Part shown: positions 1 through 7,670 of the stretch, one piece after another | Layout: the number at the start of each line of letters is the position of its first letter | Numbering within the stretch: the stretch's first letter is position 1 | Source of the DNA: Nitratireductor sp. B36 | GTDB taxonomy: Bacteria > Pseudomonadota > Alphaproteobacteria > Rhizobiales > Rhizobiaceae | Assembly (NCBI RefSeq): GCF_020833685.1 | Contig: NZ_JACKZY010000002.1 | Location: 248,001 to 312,000, forward strand | Direction: 5' to 3' | DNA: 64,000 bases | Position numbers and translations under genes: made by a program | Notes under the pieces: generated by a model | Told to the model about the DNA's origin: nothing | Database searches by the model: none | What the model saw: only the letters and a program-made list of their open reading frames with translations

Positions 1-1163
1 ACGGAAACCGCCTTGAGAAGGGCGTGGACCCGGCCGCCCGGCTGAAGGTCGAGCGCGTCTGCTGATTTTGCCGTGATGCGGGCCAGAAGCTGCTGCCCGC
101 CAAAGCCAAGCGCGACCGTGGCGAACGCGCCGTCGCGGCGAATTTCCGCGACTATTGCGGGAAGCTGGTTGCGGATGGACAGCCTGTCATGGGGCGCAAT
201 GGCAATGGCGACATCGCCCGCCCGCACGCGCAGCCGAACCGTCATGCCGGGTGCGAAACCGTTTCCGGTAAGTTCGATGCGGTCATCCCCAAGCGCGATG
301 GTGGCGGTGTGGTAGGAGGGGTCTGTATCTACCACGCGGCCCTCTAGGATGACGCCGGCCTCGTCGGGATCGCTGCCGGCGGCAAGGCCGAGGCGTGCGA
401 GGATGGCTGCGGCGGGGCCGCTGTCGGCCACGCGTCCGTTTTCGATCAGCACGACCGTGTCGGCCAGACGCGCGACCTCCGAGGTTTCGTGGCTCACATA
501 AAGGATGGGAATGCCGGCCTCGGTGCGGATCGCTTCCAGATAGGGCAGGATCTCGTTGCGCCGCGCCTTGTCGAGCGAGGAGAGCGGCTCATCCATGAGA
601 AGCAGTGCAGGGTCGGCAAGCAGCGCCCGGCCGATCGCGACGCGCTGGCGCTCGCCGCCTGATAGCGTGGCGGGTGCGGCGTCGAGGCGGTCTTCAAGGC
701 CAAGCAGGGCCATCACTTCATCGAAGGCGCGGGATGCCGGACGGCGACCGGCCCAGCGGGCATAGGTGAGGTTTCTGCGCACCGAGAGATGCGGGAAGAG
801 GCGCGCATCCTGAAAGACGAAGCCTATGCCGCGTTTTTCCGGCGGGAGGTTCGTGCCCGTGGCTGAATCGAACAGCGTGCGTCCGCCCGCCACGATGCGC
901 CCCGACTGCGGACGGGCCGTGCCGGCGATCATCTTGAGCAGGGTCGATTTGCCGGCACCTGATGGCCCGAACAGCGCGGTGACGCCTGCGCCGGCCTGAA
1001 AGGCGGTTTCGATCTCGAAACTGCCGGCGCGGCCCCTGATGTCGACACATAGAGCACTTCCGCTCCTCGCTGAATCGCGAAAATGCTCTAACTCATTGTT
1101 TTTCCGAAATTCCGGACGGAAAACCGGTTTCCACTTTTCCCGGAATTTCTTCAGCACGCTCAT
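1..1163 (-). CDS. modC: ModC, molybdate ABC transporter ATP-binding protein (partial at window edge)
   Basis: ATPase of the ModABC molybdate importer on the cytoplasmic face of the inner membrane. The reading frame is open from ATG at 1163 to the window edge (387 codons), so only the extreme C-terminus is missing. Walker A GPSGAGKST is near residue 66, the signature LSGGERQR near 168 and Walker B LLLMDEP near 188. A C-terminal TOBE/MOP-like molybdate-sensing region follows from about residue 290. The start overlaps the modB stop (ATGA), so the genes are translationally coupled. Oddly, residues 5-37 are encoded by a palindromic repeat element, which places Walker A about 33 residues later than usual. 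If this extension is not tolerated, translation would have to begin inside or after the element, where I see no good start. Confidence 0.93.
   Translation of the reverse strand, partial: MSVLKKFREKWKPVFRPEFRKNNELEHFRDSARSGSALCVDIRGRAGSFEIETAFQAGAGVTALFGPSGAGKSTLLKMIAGTARPQSGRIVAGGRTLFDSATGTNLPPEKRGIGFVFQDARLFPHLSVRRNLTYARWAGRRPASRAFDEVMALLGLEDRLDAAPATLSGGERQRVAIGRALLADPALLLMDEPLSSLDKARRNEILPYLEAIRTEAGIPILYVSHETSEVARLADTVVLIENGRVADSGPAAAILARLGLAAGSDPDEAGVILEGRVVDTDPSYHTATIALGDDRIELTGNGFAPGMTVRLRVRAGDVAIAIAPHDRLSIRNQLPAIVAEIRRDGAFATVALGFGGQQLLARITAKSADALDLQPGGRVHALLKAVS
1051..1149. repeat. RIME-like palindromic repeat element inside modC
   Basis: A 99-bp block holds two imperfect palindromes. 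The first pairs AGAGCACTTCCGC (1051-1063) with GCGAAAATGCTCT (1077-1089). The second pairs AAATTCCGG (1107-1115) with CCGGAATTT (1140-1148), with an inner GGAAAA/TTTTCC pair. The two-palindrome layout, size and AGAGCATTTTCGCGATTC-like core resemble Rhizobium-specific intergenic mosaic elements (RIME) known in Rhizobiales. It lies between the ATGA overlap and the conserved start of ModC; its length is a multiple of three and it has no stop in the modC frame. Confidence 0.7.
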
Positions 1164-1843
1164 ACGCGTCCTCCGGCGGTGAGCCTGCGGGCCAGATATT
1201 CGGACGCGAGGATGGCGGCGAGCGCCAGGGCTATGGCGATTGCGATCAGGCGAAGGGCGGCAGCGTCGCCGGACGGCGATTGCAGCAGCGCATAGATGGC
1301 AAGCGACAGGGTCTGCGTTTCGCCGGGAATGTTTGAGACGAAGGTGATCGTCGCCCCGAACTCGCCAAGCGCCTTCGCAAAGCCAAGCACTGCGCCGGCA
1401 ATGACGCCCGGAAGGGCGAGCGGCAGGGTGACGGTGAAGAACACGGTGAGACGCGATGCGCCGAGCGTGCGCGCGGCTTCGCCAAAGCCCTGATCCATGG
1501 CTTCCAGCGACAGGCGGATGGGCCGCACGAGGAGCGGAAACGCCATGACGCCGGCGGCGAGTGCTGCACCCGTCCAGCGGAAGGCGAAGCTGATGCCGAA
1601 CAGGTTTTCAAAGAGCTGGCCAAGCGGGCCTTTGGAACCGAACAGGATCAGCAGGCCATAGCCGGTGACGACCGGTGGCAGAACGAGTGGCAGGGTGACC
1701 AGCGCCTGAGCGACGCCCTTGCCGGGGAACTCCCTGCGGGCCAGAAGCCAGGCGACCGCAAAGGCCGGAACGAGCGCGCAGAGTATGGCGGTAAACGCCA
1801 CCCTCGCGGACAGGAGTATGATCGAAAGTTCGGTCTCGCCCAT
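1160..1843 (-). CDS. modB: ModB, molybdate ABC transporter permease
   Basis: Inner-membrane permease of the molybdate importer, 227 residues, the usual ModB length. About five hydrophobic segments are visible, beginning with SIILLSARVAFTAILCALVP. The binding-protein-dependent transport EAA loop appears at about residue 125 (EAARTLGASRLTVFFTVTLP), which docks onto ModC. It sits 9 bp downstream of modA and its stop overlaps the modC start, giving the order modA-modB-modC in one leftward operon. Confidence 0.95.
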   Translation of the reverse strand: MGETELSIILLSARVAFTAILCALVPAFAVAWLLARREFPGKGVAQALVTLPLVLPPVVTGYGLLILFGSKGPLGQLFENLFGISFAFRWTGAALAAGVMAFPLLVRPIRLSLEAMDQGFGEAARTLGASRLTVFFTVTLPLALPGVIAGAVLGFAKALGEFGATITFVSNIPGETQTLSLAIYALLQSPSGDAAALRLIAIAIALALAAILASEYLARRLTAGGRV

Positions 1844-1852
1844 GTTGGCAGT

Positions 1853-2590
1853 CTATTCTGTAGCTTCGGAAAAACCGAGATCGGTGAAGATCGCGCGGCC
1901 GGCATCGCTTTTCAGGAAGGTGAGGAAGGCTTCTGCGCTTTCGGCTCCATTCTTCGTGGCGGCGGCGGGGTAGAGGATCGGCGCGTGACTATCTGCCGGG
2001 AAAACATAGGCGAGCACCAGATCGCCGGCGGCTTTCTGGTCCGATCCGTAGACGATTGCCGCTTTCACCTCGCCACGGCTGGCGAGCCCCAGAGCCACAC
2101 GGACGTTTTCACCGAACACGGCGTTCTTTTCGACGTCTTTCCAGAGACCGAGGTTTTCGAGCGCCGTGCGGGCATATTTGCCGGCGGGCACATGGCTCGG
2201 GTCGCCCATGGCGAAACGCTGGTCGAGCAGGGCGCTGGGGTTTTCCACCGGCTCTGTGCCTTCTGAGGTTGCGATGACGAGATTGTTGCCGGCGATGATG
2301 GTCTCGCTATCGGTGCGGACCAGATCACGTTCGACCAGATAGGCCATCCAGTCGATGTTTGCGGAGATGAACACATCCGCCGGTGCACCAGCCTCGATCT
2401 GACGGGCAAGAACGGAACTGGAGGCAAACGAGATGACCACTTCCTCGCCACCAGCTGCCTGATATTCGCTGGCGGCGCGCTCGATGGCGTCCTTCATGCT
2501 GGCGGCAGCGAAGACGGTGAGCTTTTCAGCGAGAGCCGCGGTGGAGAGAGAAGCGAGTAGGGCGAGGCTCACAAGAGTGCGTTTGAACAT
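1853..2590 (-). CDS. modA: ModA, periplasmic molybdate-binding protein
   Basis: Extracytoplasmic solute-binding protein that delivers molybdate (or tungstate) to ModBC. A signal peptide MFKRTLVSLALLASLSTAALA precedes mature EKLTVFAAASMKDA; the FAAASM stretch and the later SSS segment form the oxyanion pocket typical of ModA. I chose the ATG at 2590 (245 residues), preceded by GGTGG at good spacing; an upstream in-frame ATG at 2608 would put six extra residues before the signal peptide. First gene of modABC. I searched the upstream region by eye for a ModE-type palindrome and saw none. Confidence 0.95.
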   Translation of the reverse strand: MFKRTLVSLALLASLSTAALAEKLTVFAAASMKDAIERAASEYQAAGGEEVVISFASSSVLARQIEAGAPADVFISANIDWMAYLVERDLVRTDSETIIAGNNLVIATSEGTEPVENPSALLDQRFAMGDPSHVPAGKYARTALENLGLWKDVEKNAVFGENVRVALGLASRGEVKAAIVYGSDQKAAGDLVLAYVFPADSHAPILYPAAATKNGAESAEAFLTFLKSDAGRAIFTDLGFSEATE

Positions 2591-2834
2591 GAAACCACCA
2601 TAGATCATTGATGCGGGCGAATGCCGCGCCAGTCAGCGAGAATGCATGGTGGTCAGGTCTGGACATTCGCGCCCCGAATGCCGCCCGAACCTTGGGACAG
2701 AGGCAGCCATCACGCGCTGCCCGGACCGGATATTAGGAGGGGCGCGACGGTGGGGTCAAGGGAGGATGGGGCAAGGGTCTTGGGGATGGGGGTGGTGGTA
2801 TCTTGGAAGTGCCGGTGCTCGCCCCTCATCCTCA

Positions 2835-2860
2835 CCTTCTCCCCGCGTGCGGGGAGAAGG
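2835..2860. repeat. Perfect 12-bp inverted repeat between modA and the DUF533 gene
   Basis: CCTTCTCCCCGC and GCGGGGAGAAGG are separated by two bases and flanked by CCTCATCCTCA on the left. This sequence type recurs in many Rhizobiales intergenic regions. It may act as a transcription stop for the leftward DUF533 gene that ends at 2883, although no T-run follows on that strand. The rest of 2591-2882 shows no gene. Confidence 0.7.
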
Positions 2861-2882
2861 GGGCCTTGACGTTGAGAAACGG

Positions 2883-3578
2883 TCAGGCGGTTGCTCCGGA
2901 GACGGTAGCCTCGATATGGTCGACAAGTGCATCGGGCAGCCGCAGGCGGCCGGCGAGCATGTCGAGATAGCCGCGCTCGGCGCGCGTCTTCGGTTCTATG
3001 GTAAGCCGTGAAGCTGTGTAGAGCTCGATTTTCTGAGCGTCGGTCTGGGCTGCTTCGACCAAAGCATCGAGATCGACCGGACGTTCGAGCTCCTGGATGA
3101 GGAAGGCTTCCGCCTCGCCGTCGATGCCGGAGAGCCTGAGCTTGTCGGCGATCTTTCCGCGCTCGGCCTCGTCAATGTGCCCGTCGGCACGGGCAGCGGC
3201 GATCATAGCACGCACCAGTGCGAGGGCGAATTCGCTTTCACCCTGTGGTGCTTGAGCCGGGTTGAAACTCGTGTCTTCCGGCGGTGGAAGAAGGTCACCT
3301 TCCTGCGCGGCTTCGGTTGGTTCCTTGCCTGCCTGATAATTCTGATAGGCCTTGTAGGCTAAACCGGCCACGGCGGCGATGCCGCCGAGCTTTAGTGCAC
3401 TGCCGGTGACCGAGCGTCCTGCGCTGGTGCCCAAAAGAACTGCAGCGATTGCGCCCGTCGCGAGCGGATTGTCCTTGGCAAGCTGTACCGCCTGGCCTGC
3501 CTTGTCCCGCACTGTGCCTTCGGTTCCGGGCACTTGCGAGCCCAAAAGGTCGTTCAGCAGTTTCTTGGGGTCGAACAT
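2883..3578 (-). CDS. DUF533 / TerB-like (YebE family) protein
   Basis: 231 residues. The N-terminal part (MFDPKKLLNDLLG) is followed by a hydrophobic glycine/alanine segment (about 41-75) that is probably membrane-associated. An acidic, proline-containing linker (about 88-110) leads to a C-terminal helical TerB-like domain with the hallmark ARADGHIDEAER acidic motif, which in TerB families can bind metal. The start at 3578 is chosen because GAGGAG lies seven bases upstream; longer in-frame starts add an unlikely N-terminus. It stands alone between modA and a divergent gap. Cellular role unknown; homologues are loosely tied to envelope stress. Confidence 0.85.
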   Translation of the reverse strand: MFDPKKLLNDLLGSQVPGTEGTVRDKAGQAVQLAKDNPLATGAIAAVLLGTSAGRSVTGSALKLGGIAAVAGLAYKAYQNYQAGKEPTEAAQEGDLLPPPEDTSFNPAQAPQGESEFALALVRAMIAAARADGHIDEAERGKIADKLRLSGIDGEAEAFLIQELERPVDLDALVEAAQTDAQKIELYTASRLTIEPKTRAERGYLDMLAGRLRLPDALVDHIEATVSGATA

Positions 3579-3935
3579 CCGCATCTCCTCGTTTCGCGCA
3601 GTATACACCCTAGGGTTGGCAGGAAAGTAGGGATGCATTCATTGCATTGCAATGACAACGCCTGGCATTACCGTGATGGCGCGGGTCATCACGGGCGAGC
3701 GAAGATCATCCGAACGGCTCGTTGGGTGCCGTGCCTCCTGAAAGACAGGTCATAATAGCGGGCCGTATGTCTTTTCTATGCCTGGCGGTTTCGAATTGGA
3801 GCGCCTCGATCACTCCATCGCGCGGAAACCGCTCAAGAACAGCAGAGAGTGTTGCAGGCGCGATACGGTGCCGACCGGTGCCAAGATGCTGGGCACCGGC
3901 TGATTTGGCTTTGACATTTCGCACGTCCGGTGGCA
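3579..3935. other. 357-bp intergenic gap with a possible degraded HTH coding remnant
   Basis: No convincing complete gene. On the minus strand, 3706-3936 is open for 76 codons and reads like the end of a Crp/Fnr-type helix-turn-helix region (PATLSAVLERFPRDGVIE), but without the rest of the domain and with no plausible upstream part. I treat it as a possible relic only. The operator-like repeat at 3639-3655 lies at its left side. Confidence 0.3.
3639..3655. promoter_or_regulatory. Perfect 17-bp inverted repeat, operator-like
   Basis: TCATTGCA-T-TGCAATGA is a perfect inverted repeat about 60 bp upstream of the DUF533 start, next to a TATACT sequence (3600-3605 region, minus strand) that could be its -10. 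The symmetry suggests a dimeric regulator site. The regulator is unknown. Confidence 0.45.
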
Positions 3936-4829
3936 ATGGCTCCCGCCCCCTTATTTTTACAGGTATCGACTGTGAACGATGTTGTTTCCCATCGACTGAA
4001 TCTCCCCGATGGCCGGCGTCTCGGCTGGCACGAATGGGGTGCAGAAAATGGCAAGACGGTGATTTTTTGTCCCGGGGCCGGCATGGCCGGGGCGATCCCG
4101 TTCGGCGAGGCGGCGGCCCGGCGAATGGGCTTGCGCATTCTCTCCGTAGACCGGGCTGGTCTTGGAGCGTCAGATGCCAATTCGGAGAAGAGCTTTGCGA
4201 GCTGGAGCGGCGATGTTGCTTCCCTGCTTCAGCATCGTGGAGGCAATGAGGCTTTGGCCATCGGATTTTCGCAAGGTGCGCCCTTTGCCTTGGCCTTGGC
4301 GGATACCGGTTTGGTCAACGCGGTGTCGGTGGTGTCGGGGCAGGATGAACTTGCATCGCCCGAGGTGTTCTCGCAACTGCCTGAGCCGGTGGCAAACATG
4401 GTGCAGCTTGCAAAGGATGATCCTGAACGACTGGAGGCTGACGTCGCTGCCATTGCGACCGCTGAGTGGCTTTGGCAGATGATCGAGACAATGAGCGGGC
4501 CGCAGGATCGGGCATTTTATGCATCCGAAACCTTCGCGCCCCTTTATCGCAGGGCGCTTGAGGAAGGTTTTCGCCAAGGAGCCGCAGGATACGCCCGCGA
4601 CACGCGTCTTGCCATGGCGCCATGGCCCTTCCGGCTCGAGGACATCGTTTGCCCGGTGCAGCTGTGGTATGGCTTGGCCGACACTAGCCCGGTGCATGCG
4701 CCGGATTTCGGAGAGACTCTCAACAAGCGTTTGCCGAACAGCAAGCTTATGCGGCTCGAAAATGAAGGAAGCGCGATTTTGTGGAGCCATGCCGAGGCGA
4801 TCCTTGAGGATCTTGCCGGTATGGGATGA
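3936..4829 (+). CDS. Alpha/beta hydrolase
   Basis: About 297 residues with the alpha/beta-hydrolase fold. The oxyanion region is CPGAGMAG; the nucleophile elbow is GFSQG (Gly-X-Ser-X-Gly) near residue 110; the late acid is probably in WYGLADTSPVH. The catalytic His is expected in the C-terminal LWSHAEAILEDL. Substrate cannot be told. The start is uncertain: ATG 3936 (GGTGG just upstream), GTG 3930, or GTG 3972, which begins directly at the conserved VNDVVSHRLNLPDGRRLGW. It converges with trhO; the two stops are only five bases apart, with no visible terminator between them. Confidence 0.85.
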   Translation: MAPAPLFLQVSTVNDVVSHRLNLPDGRRLGWHEWGAENGKTVIFCPGAGMAGAIPFGEAAARRMGLRILSVDRAGLGASDANSEKSFASWSGDVASLLQHRGGNEALAIGFSQGAPFALALADTGLVNAVSVVSGQDELASPEVFSQLPEPVANMVQLAKDDPERLEADVAAIATAEWLWQMIETMSGPQDRAFYASETFAPLYRRALEEGFRQGAAGYARDTRLAMAPWPFRLEDIVCPVQLWYGLADTSPVHAPDFGETLNKRLPNSKLMRLENEGSAILWSHAEAILEDLAGMG

Positions 4830-4833
4830 AAGC

Positions 4834-5784
4834 TCAGGCCTCTTGCTTCCCTGCTGGCGTTCCGATGGGGAAGCGGTCGCCGCGTTTTTCTGCCAGCTCG
4901 ATCTGACGCTGGCGCTCGGCATAACGGGCGCGGTCCGCTTCGCTGCGGCTTTCGGCGCAGTGGGGGCAGGCAATACCTTCCTGGAACAGGGGTGAGGCGC
5001 GATCCTGCGGTGTCAGCGGATGCCGGCAAGCCCGGCAAAGCGTCGCTTCACCCTCTTCGAGCCCATGGCGAACAGAGACGCGTTCGTCGAAGACGAAACA
5101 CTCCCCTTCCCAAAGGCTCTCTTCTGCCGGCACTTCTTCGAGGTATTTCAGGATGCCGCCTTTGAGGTGATAGACGTCATCGACGCCAATTAGCTTCATG
5201 TATGCGGTGGCCTTTTCACAACGGATGCCGCCGGTGCAGAACATGGCGACCTTGCGGCCTTTGAGGCGGTTGAGATTTCGCTCGGCCCAGGCCGGGAAAT
5301 CGCGGAAGGTTTCAGTCTCTGGATCCACCGCGCGGGAAAAAGTGCCGATGGCAGTCTCATAGGCGTTGCGAGTGTCGACGACCACCGTCTCGGGATCGGA
5401 GATCAAGGAATTCCACTCGGCCGGCTCCACATAGGTCCCTGCCTGATTAACAGGATCGACCTCGGGCACGCCCATGGTGACAATCTCTTTTTTCAACCGG
5501 ACTTTCATGCGGTGAAAGGGCATTTCGGAGGCAGTGCTGTACTTGACCTCCAAGCCTTTAAGCGCCGGCTTTTCTCCAAGATGTTCGATGAGCGCTTCGA
5601 TGGCTTCGGGTGTTCCGGCCACCGTGCCATTGATGCCTTCGGCTGCAAGAAGGAGCGTGCCGCGAATGCCTCGCTCACAGCAGAAAGCGGCAAGCTCGGA
5701 ACGCAATGCCTCGTGGTCGGGGAGAGAGGCAAAGCGATAGAGCGCGGCAACGCGAAACGCTTGTTCGGGTGAGGAAGAAATCAT
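4834..5784 (-). CDS. trhO: TrhO, oxygen-dependent tRNA uridine-34 hydroxylase (YceA/rhodanese family)
   Basis: 316 residues. Family members hydroxylate U34 of certain tRNAs to ho5U in an O2-dependent way. The N-terminal acylphosphatase-like part contains [14 protein letters not shown]. The rhodanese domain (about 115-215) holds the catalytic Cys in [12 protein letters not shown]. The C-terminus carries two CxxC pairs (LCRAC and IACPHC) that may bind zinc. ATG 5784 is preceded by GGAGA and begins at [10 protein letters not shown]; the longer in-frame N-terminus from 5931 lacks family features. Confidence 0.92.
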   Translation of the reverse strand: MISSSPEQAFRVAALYRFASLPDHEALRSELAAFCCERGIRGTLLLAAEGINGTVAGTPEAIEALIEHLGEKPALKGLEVKYSTASEMPFHRMKVRLKKEIVTMGVPEVDPVNQAGTYVEPAEWNSLISDPETVVVDTRNAYETAIGTFSRAVDPETETFRDFPAWAERNLNRLKGRKVAMFCTGGIRCEKATAYMKLIGVDDVYHLKGGILKYLEEVPAEESLWEGECFVFDERVSVRHGLEEGEATLCRACRHPLTPQDRASPLFQEGIACPHCAESRSEADRARYAERQRQIELAEKRGDRFPIGTPAGKQEA

Positions 5785-5946
5785 GCGCGGTCTCCTACGC
5801 CTCTCCTGAACCGCATGCAAGAAAAAGCAGCGTTTTAAAGGTTTGAACGGGATGTGGCAGCCCTCTTCGAAATTGTATGTGCCGCGATTTATCCCCTCAT
5901 GGTTGTTCTGACGGATAATTGTCCAATGCAACCATGGGCGAGAGCG

Positions 5947-6825
5947 ATGTTTTCAAACACAGCAATCAGGGAAATCAGCGAAGCGGCCTCGAAGGCGGGA
6001 ATCGAGCCATCCCTTTTATTGGCGGTGGCGCAGGTGGAAAGCGGTGGGAGATCGCATGTGGTACTGCGCGGCCGACCGGAGCCAATTATCCGGTTTGAAG
6101 GGCACTATTTCGATCGACGGCTCACTGGTGCCAAACGTGCGGCGGCGCGCGCGGCAGGGCTCTCTGCGCCGGAGGCTGGGAAAGTCGCGAATCCACGGGG
6201 GCAGGTGGAGCGCTGGCTGATGTTTGAAAAGGCCGCGCACATCGACCGGAAGGCAGCCTGCGAATCCGTCTCCTGGGGGATTGGGCAGGTGATGGGCGCG
6301 CACTGGAGCTGGCTTGGCTTTGCCGATGTGGAGGCGCTGGTCGCAGAGTCCCGACGCGGCCTCGCCGGACAGGTTGCGCTGATGCTGCGATTTATCGAGA
6401 AAGCAGCCCTGAAGGATGCGCTGATAGCGCGGGACTGGGCGCGCTTTGCGCGCGGTTATAATGGCCCGGGCTACAGGCGCAACCACTATGACCGGAAACT
6501 CGCCCGGGCTTACCGAGCTTATTCGGCAGATGACCCGCCTCTTTCGGAAGCGGTGTTGCGGACCGGCACGCGGGGCGCTGCAGTCGAGAGCCTGCAGTTG
6601 ATGCTGTGTGCCCTTGGTCGAAGGGTTGCGGTGGATGGCGTTTTCGGTCCGCAGACCGAGCTTGCCGTGCAGCGCTTTCAAACAGAAGCCGGGCTGGTTT
6701 CGGATGGCATCGTGGGCCCCGTGACCCTTGACGCGATCACAAGCCGCTTGCCGTATCGAGCCTTAGGTTTCCGTTTGTGGGCGTATTTCCTTCGGCTCGG
6801 GCGATTTTTGGGAGCGATGTTTTGA
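5947..6825 (+). CDS. N-acetylmuramidase with C-terminal peptidoglycan-binding domain
   Basis: 292 residues. The N-terminal catalytic domain is of the N-acetylmuramidase/DUF3380 type found in phage-type endolysins and bacterial lysozymes. The candidate catalytic Glu is in [11 protein letters not shown], and IIRFEGHYF and [12 protein letters not shown] are typical. A C-terminal PG_binding_1 domain (about 205-270) has [23 protein letters not shown] and [15 protein letters not shown]. There is no signal peptide, so export, if any, needs a holin or another route. ATG 5947 has GGGCGAG upstream; earlier ATGs at 5926 and 5854 lack a good site. It may be a prophage relic, but no other phage genes are near. 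Confidence 0.88.
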   Translation: MFSNTAIREISEAASKAGIEPSLLLAVAQVESGGRSHVVLRGRPEPIIRFEGHYFDRRLTGAKRAAARAAGLSAPEAGKVANPRGQVERWLMFEKAAHIDRKAACESVSWGIGQVMGAHWSWLGFADVEALVAESRRGLAGQVALMLRFIEKAALKDALIARDWARFARGYNGPGYRRNHYDRKLARAYRAYSADDPPLSEAVLRTGTRGAAVESLQLMLCALGRRVAVDGVFGPQTELAVQRFQTEAGLVSDGIVGPVTLDAITSRLPYRALGFRLWAYFLRLGRFLGAMF

Positions 6826-6944
6826 GTTTTGCAACTTGCCAGATTCTGGAGAAAAGTGTTCATGGACTGCGAAATCCGTGTCTTGAACCGTTTTAACGCT
6901 GCGATTTCGCTCGGAGATGGAAAATTTTGAGGAGACGTTTGCAT

Positions 6945-7595
6945 ATGAACGCTGCGATGCAAAAGAAGAACGAGGTGCTGCTGGCTATCCTGCAAGGTCA
7001 GCCGGTGATACCGGTTCTCAAGATCGAGCGGTTGGCAGATGCCGTCCCGCTGGCGCAAGCGTTGGTGAAGGGTGGATTGCCGGCGATCGAGATCACGCTG
7101 CGCACACCCGATGCAATCGACGCCATCCGTCTCGTCAGCGAGGAAGTGCCGGAAGCGATTGTTGGTGCGGGCACGATCCTGACCTCGAAGGATTTTTCCT
7201 ATGCGGTGGCGGCCGGCGCGCGTTTCATCGTCAGCCCCGGCATCACGCAGGAGCTGCTTGATGCGGCCTCGATGTCGGAGGTGCCGTTTCTGCCCGGTGC
7301 CGCGACGCCAAGCGAGGTGATGGCGGCGCGGGAAGAAGGGTACAGCCTGCTCAAATTCTTCCCTGCCGAGCAGTCGGGTGGCGCCCCCTTCCTCAAGGCT
7401 CTTTCTTCGCCGCTCGCCTCTATCCGTTTTTGCCCGACAGGCGGCATATCGCCAAAGAATGTGGGAGATTACCTCTCCCTGCCGAATGTGATTTGCGTGG
7501 GCGGGTCCTGGGTGGCGCCTGACGCAGCGATCGAAGCGGGGGACTGGGCGACCATTGAAGCTCTGGCGCAGGCAGCCAGCCAGCTCAGGGGCTGA
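6945..7595 (+). CDS. eda: Eda, KDPG/KHG aldolase
   Basis: 216 residues. It cleaves 2-keto-3-deoxy-6-phosphogluconate to pyruvate and glyceraldehyde 3-phosphate in the Entner-Doudoroff pathway, the main glucose route in rhizobia. The Schiff-base Lys is in LLKFFPAEQ; the general-base Glu is in AIEITLRTP; FCPTGGIS is the phosphate-binding loop. ATG 6945 follows AGGAGA by nine bases. It is monocistronic and ends in a strong terminator. Confidence 0.95.
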   Translation: MNAAMQKKNEVLLAILQGQPVIPVLKIERLADAVPLAQALVKGGLPAIEITLRTPDAIDAIRLVSEEVPEAIVGAGTILTSKDFSYAVAAGARFIVSPGITQELLDAASMSEVPFLPGAATPSEVMAAREEGYSLLKFFPAEQSGGAPFLKALSSPLASIRFCPTGGISPKNVGDYLSLPNVICVGGSWVAPDAAIEAGDWATIEALAQAASQLRG

Positions 7596-7617
7596 TGGTC
7601 TCCTGAGCAAGGCGCCC

Positions 7618-7651
7618 AAAAAAAGCGGGGCCGGTTAGGCCCCGCTTTTTT
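7618..7651. terminator. Bidirectional Rho-independent terminator
   Basis: AAAAAGCGGGGCC (7620-7632) pairs perfectly with GGCCCCGCTTTTT (7638-7650) around a five-base loop. It has T-runs in both directions, so it can serve eda from the left and the DUF882 gene from the right. Confidence 0.93.
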
Positions 7652-7670
7652 GTTGAACTTTTGCCGTCTC

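Noticed and set aside
718-1050. Open frame on the minus strand inside modC
   Set aside because: It is a shifted frame. The true ModC frame with Walker A, signature and Walker B motifs is open across the whole region without a frameshift.
2591-2740. Possible ModE molybdate operator upstream of modA
   Set aside because: No half-sites of the ModE type were found on reading the region.
5854-5946. Longer N-terminus for the muramidase that could look like a signal peptide
   Set aside because: The hydrophobic stretch starts without a ribosome site and is interrupted by [13 protein letters not shown] 5947 has a proper upstream site.
5947-6825. Prophage remnant
   Set aside because: A single muramidase gene between housekeeping genes, with no integrase, capsid or attachment site near, is not enough.
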